In this document: piece after piece, positions 36,131 through 46,723 of the stretch | How the letters are laid out: the number at the start of each line of letters is the position of its first letter | Numbering within the stretch: the first letter of the stretch is position 1 | Assembly: GCA_030686995.1 (NCBI GenBank) | Contig: CM060704.1 | Location: 111,730,542 to 111,794,541 of the forward strand | DNA: 64,000 bases | Reading direction: 5' to 3' | Origin: Artemisia argyi | Taxonomy: Eukaryota; Streptophyta; Magnoliopsida; Asterales; Asteraceae | Made by a program: the position numbers and the translations under genes | The notes under the pieces: model-generated | The model's database searches: none | Told to the model about the DNA's origin: nothing | The model's input: only the letters and a program-made list of their open reading frames with translations

Positions 36131-36657
36131 TGTTGGGATATAAAAGATCAAGGTACTTATGTATGTCAAAGTACTACTGCATGAAGAATAAAGTTAAAGT
36201 ACTGCTGAAGATAAAAGTCAAAGTACTGCTATTTACTGAAGAATGTTCAAAGTACTTCGAAGGAAACAAGGACTTATGTGCAATATTAGTTAAAGGATTA
36301 ATGTGTAATATTGAACGAATATTCTAGAATTAGTTAGGGATAATGACTTATCGTTCAAGTTATATGTTGTAAACCGACTTAAGGTTATCTATATAAAGAG
36401 CCTTAAGAGGTATTAGTCGATATACGTTTTAGAGTTGTTCAAAGTCGATAATAGTTAGGGATTGTTAATGAATCTGTGTAACAAAGCAGGTTCAAAGTTT
36501 TGTTAATATAAAAGTTCTTCTTAAGCTTTGTGTTAGTAGATTCCGCATACTTTACAAGGTTAAACAGTGTTTCAATATTAATAGTGTTAAGTTTACTTAA
36601 TATTATTAAACCTTTACAAGCTACAAAGTAGTTTGATCAAAGTACATCGATCCAACA
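36131..36657 (+). repeat. Copia element 3' LTR
   Basis: Same length as the 5' LTR (527 bp), about 11 differences by eye, ending ATCCAACA just before the CATAT duplication. Confidence 0.92.
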
Positions 36658-36768
36658 CATATCTATGTTTTTGATAAATTTGGACAGGAGACTTTACTAT
36701 ACTAGTTGGTAGGTAAAGGAGTATTAACTTCTTACTAGTGCTAGTCAATAGCTTTTGACTTTCCAAAG

Positions 36769-37299
36769 TCAACCTACAAATGTTAATAGTTTCTGCATAA
36801 GCTGTATCATTGTACCTTGTGAATGTTGAAACACAAACATAAACATCAAAAATTGAAACACAAACATAATAACATAAAGATCGAAATTGGAACCGGTACC
36901 TTCCGCATCACCCCTTTTCTTCCTTTTCTTCATGCTCTTCAATTCTTTTTCTTTCTTGTCCTTCTTATCCTTCAGATACTTAAACACAACTTCAAGACGG
37001 GAAATCCTCTCTGCCAAATCATTTGGTAAAACGGTATCCACAGTCTCTTCCTTCTCCTCCCCCTCCTCCTCCTCATCACTCAAAAGTGCTTCATAGTAGC
37101 CATCTTGTTTTCTAAGATAGGTCAGAATCTGAGTTCTCAACTCCTTAGGAATCTTCCTATAAGAACCATACTCATCAATTGGTTCTGCGCCATATGAATC
37201 AAGAAGTAAATCATTTAGATAATCGGTTCTAAAAACTTTGTCAAATTCCTCTTCCTCGGTACCAATATATATGCCCTTCCCTTTACCATTGTTTGCCAT
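36769..37299 (-). CDS. Acidic coiled-coil protein of unknown function near the MULE right end
   Basis: The minus-strand ATG at 37299 lies about 60 bp below a TATTTAAATA box (37361-37372) and about 255 bp inside the right TIR. The protein begins MANNGKGKGIYIGTEEEEF, contains SYRKIPKELRTQILTYLRKQ and a DEEEEGEEKEE acidic run, then a Leu-rich charged helix (LAERISRLEVVFKYL) and a Lys-rich end. After GDAEG a GT occurs at about 36899, so the hydrophobic tail to 36769 may be intron read-through. The arrangement mirrors the two convergent genes of maize MuDR, but I see no proven mudrB homology. Confidence 0.5.
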   Translation of the reverse strand: MANNGKGKGIYIGTEEEEFDKVFRTDYLNDLLLDSYGAEPIDEYGSYRKIPKELRTQILTYLRKQDGYYEALLSDEEEEGEEKEETVDTVLPNDLAERISRLEVVFKYLKDKKDKKEKELKSMKKRKKRGDAEGTGSNFDLYVIMFVFQFLMFMFVFQHSQGTMIQLMQKLLTFVG

Positions 37300-37553
37300 C
37301 GTGGGTTGTTTTGATTGTTGGGATTATGTGTGTTTCGGTGAAATGTATGTGTGGTTTGGTGTATTTAAATAAGGAGGATAAAGATAAACTGAATAGTCCC
37401 TATTAGAGGTTGCCGAGTTGCACAAAAAGGAGGGAAAGGTTAATCTCGTCGGCTGCCACGTGTGTTTTTGGCTCCAAAACTTAAGTTATAACTTTGCAAA
37501 TTTGGTCATTCAAGTAAAGTGTGGGTAGTCAAAGGCGGGAAACGAGTGAAATG

Positions 37554-37723
37554 GCGATAATACCCTTGACTAACGGAAAAACTAATGGAAGTTAGCAAAA
37601 AAGCGCTCTCGGTGGCTTTTTTGCAAATTTTCGTAACGTTAGTGGCTGTTTTGCGTGACTTTTTGTCTCAGTCCCATTTTTACGATTTCGTGATAGTTTA
37701 GGGACTATTTTTGCATTTTACCC
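37554..37723 (-). repeat. MULE right terminal inverted repeat
   Basis: Inverted copy of 20614-20783 with a few substitutions, ending GCATTTTACCC. It is followed at once by the target duplication CAAATTTAA. Confidence 0.92.
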
Positions 37724-37870
37724 CAAATTTAATGTCTACTTTTAATAACAATCAATCAAAATACTTCTAAAGTGGCTAGGAATAAAATTTAATTGGTTAA
37801 CATTGTAAAAGGACCACTTTTTCTAAATTTTGTGAAATTTGAAAATGAGACTTATAATTTGTGACGGAGG
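37724..37870. mobile_element. Right part of the Stowaway-like MITE split by the MULE
   Basis: It runs from the 9-bp MULE duplication to ATTTGTGACGGAGG, the inverse of the CTCCGTC end at 20563. The interior is A+T-rich with no frame. Confidence 0.55.
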
Positions 37871-37915
37871 AATTAAAACAATACTTTGCTATGTAAGTGT
37901 AAAACTAGACATTTT

Positions 37916-38110
37916 AGGGTGGGTTTAATTGGAGGAAAGCACCCTTGTTCTTCACAAAATGTTTTGTGAAAAACAAGAAAAACAGAGATCGCACTCAAAT
38001 CAACGTTTTCCAACAAAATGTTTTGTAAAACACAAAATCCGTTGTTTCCTAATTTAACAAGAAATTTTGCAAAACAAATTTTAGTTGTTTTCCTTGTTTT
38101 CTCTTGTAAC
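37916..38110 (+). repeat. Fragment related to the TIR element at 54168
   Basis: GGGTGGGTTTAATTGGAGG after TTTA, followed by CAAAATGTTTTGTG and AACAAGAAAAACAGAGATCG, matches the first roughly 170 bp of the element at 54168. No matching right end was found. Confidence 0.6.
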
Positions 38111-38745
38111 CCACAACCCTCCCTCCCACTTCTTCAAAATAGAAAATATAATATCAACTAGACACGTTTTTCATATTTTCTTTTGTGGAGATAATTTTCC
38201 TTTCAAATTTTACAAAACTAGAGATAGGAAACAAGAGAATTTTTCTCTAACTAAATGGAAACCTAGACACGATAAGTCATCTCAGAAAACTTCTTGAGCT
38301 AGCTTGTCGAATCTTTTGATGCACCCAATCAAAAGTTGGATATTTGGTCTAAGTATGTGATACTAGAATGATGACCAAAACAATATAAGATAAAAATCAT
38401 ATGTCTACGCGCTTGATATAAGAAACTCTATGTAACGTGACAATTGAGAAATTAAGCACTATTAAGCACTATATTGACCAATTAAGATAACTATAAAGAT
38501 TCATGTATTATTTATTATATCCAGTAAATTTCAATATTTGATTTCTTAAGTCTAAGATAGATAGCCTGCTATTTCTTGGTCCCCTATAAAAACAAGAGTA
38601 TAATTTTGACGTTTCTAAATCTACTGATTTAGGTAGATGAAAACAAATATCTCCATGTTTAATATATCTAAAGCAAAAGTTTCTCTCCTACGACATTTGC
38701 CTCAAAGAAATAAAAATGACTTCCACATCTGATTCGAAAAACGAA

Positions 38746-39265
38746 GGGCAAATGGTCTAAAAAAATCAACAAACTTGTCATTTTTTCTTTTTGTAAGCAT
38801 TAAATTTTTATTTTTTCTATTGTAGCATCAAACTTTTTATTGTAGGCCTGTAGCAAAAAAAGGTGACGTGACAATAAAAAAATTGATGATGTTTGATGTT
38901 TACGAATATAAAAATTAAAGAAGTTGGATGCATACAATAGGATGATTAAGAAAGTTGAAAGCTTACAATATGAAAATTAAGAAAGTTAGATACTACAATA
39001 GGAAAAATAAAAATTAAGTGCCTACAAAAGAAAAAGGTGACAATACTCCTTCCGTCTTAAAATTATTGTCAGGAGACAACAATTACAAAGTTTAATAAAA
39101 GTGTGGTCACTTTAATTTTTAACCACTCAAATAAAATATCCCCTCACTAAATTTTCAAGTTTTTACTTAAAAAGGAAGGTGGACAATTATTTTTAGCCAT
39201 CCAAATAAGAAAATATGGAATATTAATTTGAGACGAAGAGGGTAATTTTTTTAGACCATTTGCCC
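38746..39265. mobile_element. MULE-type MITE with a nested Stowaway
   Basis: The ends GGGCAAATGGTCTAAAAAAA and TTTTTTTAGACCATTTGCCC are inverted copies. The flanking 9-mers AAAAACGAA (38737-38745) and AAAAACAAA (39266-39274) differ at one base, consistent with an aged 9-bp duplication. There is no coding frame. Confidence 0.7.
39046..39242. mobile_element. Stowaway MITE
   Basis: CTCCTTCCGTCTTAAAATTA at the left and TTTGAGACGAAGAGGG at the right, flanked by TA on both sides (39044-39045, 39243-39244). This is typical Tc1/mariner-type Stowaway, lying inside the element at 38746-39265. Confidence 0.8.
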
Positions 39266-39569
39266 AAAAACAAAATATTGATTTGATACTTATTTAATAT
39301 TCTTTAACGGAAATATTTTGTTATTAGGGGTGGAACCAAGAGGGTTTCCAGGCGTTGGCGTGAACCATGGATTTTGCCGCGTAGTGTAATTTTCTTTTTT
39401 TCAAAATTTTGATTTTGTCTAAATGGATAAGGTCTACAAATTTTGTGCCAGATGATTTGTTTAGTTAGTTCGTTGTATTATCATAAAAGAAAACTCGTGA
39501 ACTTGATCACTTATAAATGTGGAACCGCCTTGTTTGTTATAACTAAGGCGCGAAAGATTAAGACCGCCT

Positions 39570-39975
39570 GGCTATGTTTGGCGTGGAGCTTTTTAGAGCT
39601 TTTTTGGGCAATGGGTGGTGAGCAATGAGCTTTTTGATTTTTAATATTCGTATGTCAAAAGAGCGGTGAGCTTTGCTATTTTTTAAAAATGCTCATTTTT
39701 TTAATATTTTTTTAAGAAGTTGTGAGTTGGGCTACTGCTTACAGCTCAGTACTACGGCTATGTTTGGCAAAAGTAGCTGTGAGCAGTAGCAGTGAGCTGT
39801 GAGCAGCAGCCAAAAAAGCTCACAGCTTCATAAAAAAGTATTGGGAAAATGAGCTTTCCTAAAAAATAGCAAAGCCCACAGCTCTCATGCCAAACGAGCA
39901 CTATAAATCAAAAAGCTCATTATTCACCGCTCATTGCACAAAAAAACTTCAAAAAGCTTTGTGCCAAACATAGTC
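39570..39975. mobile_element. Foldback MITE with nested inverted ends
   Basis: GGCTATGTTTGGCGTGGAGC pairs with the end containing TGCCAAACATAGTC. A second copy of GGCTATGTTTGGC lies inside at 39758. Internal GAGCTTT and AGCTCAC segments pair over most of the roughly 400 bp. No protein is encoded. Confidence 0.65.
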
Positions 39976-40212
39976 TACAGCTCACTGCTACTGCTACTAC
40001 TCAGTACTACTTTTACCGAACACAACTCACAATAACAAATTCTAGATAATAACGACCGGGACGCAAAATAGAGTGCAACAGACTCTAAAGTTACTTATCT
40101 ACTAATTATTACAACGTGATTAAATTAAGGAATATTATTGTTTGGTAGCTAATGGTTTTTCAAAAAACAATTGGCCCTTAATAGTACATGGTAATTGGAT
40201 TTTTGACTTATA

Positions 40213-40382
40213 AAGCAAGTAATCTATATGAGTATAATCTAAGTTTAAAGTTGTTAGCACAAACGATACCATATTCACTTTTGCTAATTATCTTTAAAGC
40301 AAGTATTCAATATGAGCATAATCTATGTATAAAGTTGTTATCACAAACGATACCATATTCACTTTTAGCTAATTATCGTTAA
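40213..40382 (+). repeat. Two tandem copies of an ~84-bp unit
   Basis: AAAGCAAGTA...GTATAATCTA...AAGTTGTTAGCACAAACGAT is repeated once with about ten differences. The small frame across it exists only because of the duplication. Confidence 0.8.
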
Positions 40383-41250
40383 TTTATTATTCAAAAAGAA
40401 GTTAGCTCACCCACCAAAATCCAAGAGAATATTAACAATTATATCGCACACTTACTTCTTACTGTATTTCAAAGTTAACACGTAAAAAATAGTTTAATGT
40501 AGATCACAATTTTTTTTTAAATTCATTAAACAAATCTTTACCATTCAATCTTTTATATATTAAAAGAATTACATCATTTCGAAGTGTTTTTGCAAAACCT
40601 TTTTCACTGAAAAAAAATTAAACCAATTGAAGAACTCGATTTTGCCACGTAGATAAAATCAAGCAACATGATTAATCAATAAAAAGTCAAAATTGAATTG
40701 ATTTTGCTCAAACTTTAATAAATTTGGTTAAGAAAAAAACAAATAAAAATATTTGTGTCAAATTTGTGAAAACAAAAACTTAAAAAAAAAGAGGAACTAA
40801 TTAATAAAACTTTAGTGGTTGAATTTTACAAAAATTATATAGAGCTAAGTGTAAAATTATAAGTTTTTATATTTTTTAATAACTTTAGAAAAATAACAAA
40901 TAACCCCTTACAGTTTATACCCATATACTTTATAAGAGAAAATTTGTTTAAAAATACATAAGTATTAGTATTATTAGTATTATTTTCAGACTTTCGTCTA
41001 TTAAAATTCCAAAATTTTGTAAATATACGAATTAGTTTTAATATACGTTAAATATTTTTTAAAACTAATATTCGTTTTAAACTTTCATCCACTAAAATAA
41101 TTTTTTTTTACTATATATGTTAAATAAGGACTCACGTTATTTTATTTGAAAATGTTAATTTAAACGTACACGGGCTTGAATATTAAATACGGCTAAACTA
41201 TTGTTGACGGGAATATGAATATTATATGTAAGCACAGATTATCGTGATAT
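40383..41250. other. A+T-rich intergenic DNA
   Basis: No gene, clear repeat structure or RNA recognised. Confidence 0.4.
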
Positions 41251-41259
41251 GAAAATAAA

Positions 41260-42530
41260 GGGCCAATGGCACAAAAAGGTACCCAACTTAGGGTATGTTT
41301 CCAATCAAGGTACTCTACTTTTTTTTTTGCACAAAAAGGCGGCCAACTTTTTTTTTTTTTTTTTGGCAAATTTAGGTTTTTTACTAACTTTCGTTATCCA
41401 CTTCGTTAGAAAATTACATGTTTGGTCCTTGAATAGGTATCGACAATTCATGCACAGTCCATCACCACAAAAAAAAGTTCCAAAAAAATATTTTCAAAAA
41501 AATATATATAGAAAAAAAAAATTAAAAATTAGAAAATAAAAAATTTATATGAAAATTAAAAAAAAATTAAAAAATTAAAAAAAAAATTGAAAAAAAAAAT
41601 CAAATTTATTTTAAAAATTTTAAAAAAATATTAGAAAATAAAAAAAAATTAAAAATATATATATTTATTTGAATTTCAAAAAATATAGAAAATAAAAAAT
41701 TTCAAAAAAATAAAAAAATAAAAAATAAATATATTTTACAAAACGTTCAAAAATTTTGTTTTTTCGAAAAACAAAACTTAGAAAATAAAAAAATTAAGAA
41801 AAAAATTTTAAAGAAAAATTTGAATTTTTTTAAATAATTATTGTAAAAAAAATTTTGGAAAAAATTTTCAAATTTACAAAAAATTATGTTTTTGTCGATA
41901 ATTATTTTTAAAAATAATTTTTTCTAAATTAGAAATTTTTTTTTATGATAATTATTTTTTTTTTAAATTATTTTTCAAAAAAAAATTTTGAAATTTTTTT
42001 TCGGATTTTTTTTATTTCTAATTTTTGTTTTTCAAAAAAATATTAAATTTTATTTATTTTTTTTTTAATTTTTTTGAAATTTTTTATTTTATATAGATTT
42101 TTTAGTTTAAAATTTTTTTAAGTTTTTTTTTTTTTTTTTAATTTTCTAATAGATTTTTTTTTAATTTTAAAAAAAATTGAAAACTTAAAAAAAATGATTT
42201 TTTTTATTTTCTTTTTTTTATATAATTTTTATTTTATTTTCTAATTTTTTTAAAAAAGTTTTCTATATTTTTTTTTTGAAAATATTTTTTTTAGATTTTT
42301 TTTATTATTATTTTTTTTTATATATATATATTTTTTTTTGTGGTGATGGACTGTGCATTAAATGCATATACCTAGTTAAGGACCAAACATGTAATTTTCT
42401 TATACGGAAGTTAATAAAAAACCTAAATCCGTCAAAAAAAAAGTTGGCCACCTTTTTGTGCAAGAAAAAAAGTAGAGTACCTTGGTTGAAAACAGACCCT
42501 AAGTTTGGTATCTTTTTGTGCCATTTGCCG
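41260..42530. mobile_element. Non-autonomous MULE-type element with ~200-bp TIRs and an A/T homopolymer core
   Basis: The ends GGGCCAATGGCACAAAAAGG and TCTTTTTGTGCCATTTGCCG are inverted copies extending about 200 bp inward to the CATCACCACAAAAA/TTTTTGTGGTGATG pair. The perfect 9-bp duplication GAAAATAAA lies at 41251-41259 and 42531-42539. Between the arms an A-rich left half and a T-rich right half (41470-42340) form a potential giant hairpin. There is no coding frame. Confidence 0.85.
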
Positions 42531-42931
42531 GAAAATAAATATACGATATTTTACTTATAACAACGACTAATGAAATTCTTATTTAAAGTTTATACATGGA
42601 ATCCAGAAAAACATTTCTGAAAAACTTTACGGAGTATATTTTAACTTCATCAAAAGGACTTCTCTCTTCTCTCACTACGAAAGGTGTCCCATGGATAGCA
42701 TACTGATATATCTCCTATTCGTGTTGATTATATGCTACTAAACTCGCACATTTTGTTCAACGTCTATGTCAGTTAAACCAAGTTAAATCTTCAACCAACA
42801 ATTTTTTTTTACAAACTATTATTATACTGGACAAGGTATTAGTTATACTTATATCACAATTTTCACGGGTAAATTCTTATATGTCCATATACTAAACTAA
42901 AATTTTAAAAATAAATTTGATTCATGTGTAA

Positions 42932-42961
42932 ACCCCGTGCGTGCACGGGACTTATAGCTAG
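42932..42961 (+). mobile_element. Helitron-like 3' terminus
   Basis: A CCCGTGC-GT-GCACGGG hairpin is followed by ACTTATAG and CTAG, then T, matching the hairpin plus CTRR ending of Helitrons. A TC-starting 5' end may lie near 42660 (TCTCTCTTCTCTCACTACG), which would make a 300-bp non-autonomous element. This is uncertain. Confidence 0.45.
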
Positions 42962-43788
42962 TTTTTTTTATAAAAGTAAAAACATAACATATTTTCAACA
43001 TTCTTTTTGAAAATCAGATAAATTACAAACCGTTAATCGTTACGCGAAACTAATCATACTATCGCGACGAAAATTAAATCATCTTTCTATTAAAGGGCAC
43101 TTCCATATCCTTTCGACGAACTTTTTATTTTTATACTTTTTTGTAAGTGTTAAAATTTACGTCTTAAAAACTTACATGTGATTTCTAAAATCATAGTTGA
43201 TTTATCATTAAAAAATCACATATGCTTATTAAAATCACACGTGATTTTTAAAATAACAAATCAAATGAGATTTTTCGGGGCGTAAATTTCAGTACTAAAA
43301 CAAAATTTCAAAAACAAAGTTTGTCGAAAGTATATCAAAGTGGCCGTTAACTGAAAAACAAAAACAAAAACAAAAATCCTCGTGGTGGTGTATTTTTTGT
43401 CGCTTAACAATGTACTGTTTGCGAGATATTTTATTTAAAAAATAAAAATAAAAAAAATGGTTTTTTAATTTGAAAATGAATGGTTAACATTTGTTTATTA
43501 GATATTTAAAGAAATTCTGATCTATTTGATCGAATATCTAACACGTAATTGTCACAAAATACAAACCATATAGGCAACTCATGGGAGCTTGACTAATATT
43601 CTTCCACTAATTAAAACTCGCATGCTTGTATGTTTCCATTATTTATTTGTTTTATCTGAAATATCTTATTGATGGAAATCGACCAATGATGAAAATGAAT
43701 ACCTAAACTCAGCAGCGAACTCGAAACTATAAAGTATAAACATTAGATGAATTTTATAAAAACTTACCAAGAATTGTAGCACATATTT
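42962..43788. other. A+T-rich intergenic DNA
   Basis: No gene or named repeat recognised. There is a short run of AAAAAC units near 43352-43375. Confidence 0.4.
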
Positions 43789-44066
43789 GAGTAAATTGCA
43801 AAAATCGTCCATGTGGTTTGGTCAAGTTACAAGTTTCATCTCTAACATTTTAAAAATGCAGACACCGTTCTTGTGGAAAACTTTGTGTTGCAGTTTTCGT
43901 CCTTCTCATAAGTAAAATGACTAAAATGCCATTGTCAAAAACTGCAACACAGAGACGAAAACTGTAACCCAAAGTTTCTCACAAAGACAGTGCCTGGACT
44001 TTCTAAAGATTAGGAACAAAACCTAGAATTTGGCCAAATCATAGATACGACTTTTGCAACTTACTC
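43789..44066. mobile_element. 278-bp foldback MITE
   Basis: GAGTAAATTGCAAAAATCGT at the left pairs with CGACTTTTGCAACTTACTC at the right, and pairing continues through the TTGTGTTGCAGTTTTCGTC segment, so almost the whole element folds back. No target duplication is obvious. Confidence 0.75.
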
Positions 44067-45081
44067 GATTTTTTATTTTTATGTTTCCACATAATGCCTT
44101 TCATACAAGATGAAGATTTTACTATATTTTACATTACACAAAAAAGCTATTTAATTTTCAAAAGCCATCTTACACGGTTAATGGTAAGACCATCCATGGA
44201 TGATCGTTGAAGAAGTCACCCCATATTTAAAACGCGTTCCCCCATTGCAACCCAAACACAAGACACGTCCAGCCATGGTTTTTTTTCAAGGATTCGGTTG
44301 TATACTCAAGCGAGTCATGTGAGTAAGTTTGTGTGTGGGTGTTTTTGTTAAATGATTTTTGTGAGGTATATTTGTGTTTAAGTGGGGTATATTTTTTGTG
44401 GTGGCGACGATCGTTTTATTACACTAACATTGTGTTTTCGAGTATCACTTAAGGAATGAAAGTGAAGAAAATGATAGTGAAACAAAAAAGATTATGTTCT
44501 CGAGTATAACTTAATGAGGAAAAGAAATAGAAATGGCTGAAAAAAGAGGGTGATTTTGTTTATTTTGATGTAAAATGTTTCCTTGCAAAATTGGGCTGAA
44601 ACTATTTACTTCCTACATCTATACTTTTTCTTACTAAAGAAACTTGAGTACTGTGCATAAGTTGGTAATGAATAACGTTATAGTGAGTTGGCGCTGTTGT
44701 GACAGAGATGACCACGAACATGAGTGATCGCCATTACACCCAATCTAACCCCTTAAAACTATGCCAGATCAAACCATCCAAGGTCCGCCGATGTCTAATC
44801 TGATTGACTTGTCACATTCAAACTTATAGTGTCATGGCATCAACATTTAAATAAGCCACAATTGCTTTCATGTATTAGAGATATGGTTATGGTGGCGCCA
44901 ACAAGCATACCAAACCCACGTGACCTTTGTTTAGCTTGAGCCAAACTCAAGTGATTACATCGCCTTTTCTTTGCGCCAAGATGCAATTACCTGTCATGGC
45001 TTGTGCCAAAGAGAGATTCTTTTGTTTTTTTAAATAGATTTTTGTGTTGAGTTTGTGTTTAATTGTGTATGATATGTCTTA
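44067..45081. other. Intergenic DNA
   Basis: No gene recognised. GTGTTTTCGAGTATCACTTA (44432) and ATGTTCTCGAGTATAACTTA (44492) are a diverged pair about 60 bp apart, resembling ends of the repeats at 46724-47134. Confidence 0.4.
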
Positions 45082-45090
45082 AAAAATGTG

Positions 45091-46622
45091 GAGTTAACTA
45101 CATTTTTGGTCCTTGTGGTTGTATCAAAATCTCACTTTTGGTCAAATTTTCAAAACACGTGAGATTCCAGTCCAATAGTTTGAGTTTTGTTCCACTTTTG
45201 GTCCAATTTTCTAACAGGGTTAGTTTAGGCTAATTGTAAAGTGGCAACATTAGTCCTTTAACCTAACGGTCATTTGCAACGTTCGTCCTTTATACCAAAG
45301 ATCGTTTGCAATGTTTGCACCGTTAGTCCTGTCAGTTAGTTAGTCTTTAAAAAAAAATTCTAAAACAAAAATTAAAAAAAAAAAACTAGAAAAAAATTCT
45401 AAAAAAATGATTTTTTTTGGAATTTTTTTTACAAAAAAAATAATTTGAGAACAAAATTTCTAATAAAAATTTTTTTAAAAAAAATCGAAAAAAAATTCAA
45501 AAAAAATAATTTGACGAAATTTTTTTTTCCAAAAAGAATAATTTGAAAAAAAAATTAATCGAAAAAAATTCTAAAAAAAAATTTGGCGAAAAAATTAATT
45601 TAAAAAAACAATCTAAAAAAATTAGAAAAAAAATCCAAAAATTTTTTTTTTTTTTTGACGAAAAAATTCTTTTCCAAAAAAAAAATAATTTGAACCCTGT
45701 GCCATCGAGTGACGAGGGCTATGTCACAGACTGAATGATTTTCTTGATTCGTAGTTTCATGGTTAATTATCGTAGTTTCATTTAGATGTTTAATGTTTAA
45801 TTATCGTAGTTTCATCTAGATGTTTAATGTATTTTCATTTCATCGTCTTTTTATGTTTAATGTAATTTGTGTTTAAGTATACTAGTTAATGTAATTTGTG
45901 TTTTATAAATGTTTATGTTAGTTTTTGAATTTTTTAAGAAAATTTTTATTAGAAAAAAAATTTAGAAATTTTTTCTTAAACAAATTTTTTTTCGAATTAT
46001 TTTTTTTTTGGAAAAAAAGATTTTCGTCAAAAAAATTTTTTTAGAATTTTTTTCGAATTTTTTAACAAAAATTTTTATTATAATTTTTTTTCAAATTAAT
46101 TTTTTCGTCAAAATAATTTTTTTCGAATTTTTTAACTAAAATTTTTATTAGAATTTTTTTTTTCAAATTATTTTTTTTGGAAAATTTTTTTTCGTCAAAT
46201 AATTTATTTTTAGAATTTTTTTCCAAAATTTTAAAAAAGAATTGTTAGAAAATTCTTTTTCAAATTATTTCTTTTGGAAAAAAAAAATTCCAAAAAAACA
46301 ATCATTTTTTTAGAATTTTTTTCTAATTTTTTTTCGATTTTTTTTAGAATTTTTTTCTTAAAAGACTAACTAACTGAAAGGACTAACGGTGCAACCTTTG
46401 CAAAAGATCTTTGGTATAAAGGACGAACGTTGCAAATGACCCTTAAGTTAAAGGACTAATGTTGCCACTTTACAATTAGACTTAATGACTAAACTAACTC
46501 CGTTAGAAAATTGGACCAAAAGTGGAACAAAACTCAAACTATTGGACTGGAATCTCACGTGTTTTGAAAATTGGACTAAAAGTGATATGTACAACCACAA
46601 GGACCAAAAATGTAGTTAACTC
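45091..46622. mobile_element. Non-autonomous MULE-type element with ~240-bp TIRs and inverted low-complexity core
   Basis: The ends GAGTTAACTACATTTTTGGT and ACCAAAAATGTAGTTAACTC are inverted. TIR homology runs inward past AAAGGACGAACGTTGCAA to the AGTTAGTTAGTC/GACTAACTAACT pair. The perfect 9-bp duplication AAAAATGTG lies at 45082-45090 and 46623-46631. The core has A-rich then T-rich arms with recurrent GAAAAAAATTC-like units around a unique centre (45680-45930). Confidence 0.87.
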
Positions 46623-46723
46623 AAAAATGTGTTTTGGCTTGAGCGATGAATGAAGAGGTATTTTGATGTGTGAGTGATAATTTGTAACGCTAAAATGAGT
46701 CTTTGGCTTAAACAACCGCACCT

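Larger units (their letters stand above)
24060..36657 (+). mobile_element. Large Ty1/copia element, probably Sirevirus/Maximus-like, nested in the MULE
   Basis: The 527-bp LTRs lie at 24060-24586 and 36131-36657 (TG...CA) and differ at about 11 positions by eye. The 5-bp duplication CATAT is at 24055-24059 and 36658-36662. There is an initiator-tRNA-Met type PBS at 24589-24600 and a polypurine tract AGGGGAGGAT before the 3' LTR. The gene order is gag, then PR-IN-RT-RNase H, an antisense ORF and a long accessory ORF before the 3' LTR. The size (12.6 kb), the extra 3' ORF and the RT type fit a Sirevirus-like lineage; a phylogeny would be needed to place it. All coding regions carry stops or shifts. 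Confidence 0.92.
20614..37723 (+). mobile_element. Mutator-like element (MULE) with 170-bp TIRs, invaded by a copia element
   Basis: Terminal inverted repeats lie at 20614-20783 and 37554-37723. The perfect 9-bp duplication CAAATTTAA lies at 20605-20613 and 37724-37732, as expected for Mutator superfamily integration. Without the inserted copia element (24060-36657 plus its 5-bp duplication) the MULE is about 4.5 kb. It holds a transposase pseudogene reading inward from the left end, an acidic/coiled-coil ORF reading inward from the right end, and two further ORFs between them. Confidence 0.92.

Noticed and set aside
40188..40382. 64-codon frame with internal repeat
   Set aside because: It results from the 84-bp tandem duplication and has no independent support as a gene.
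41249..42560. Lys- and Phe-rich small frames
   Set aside because: They come from the A-rich and T-rich arms of the MULE-type element.
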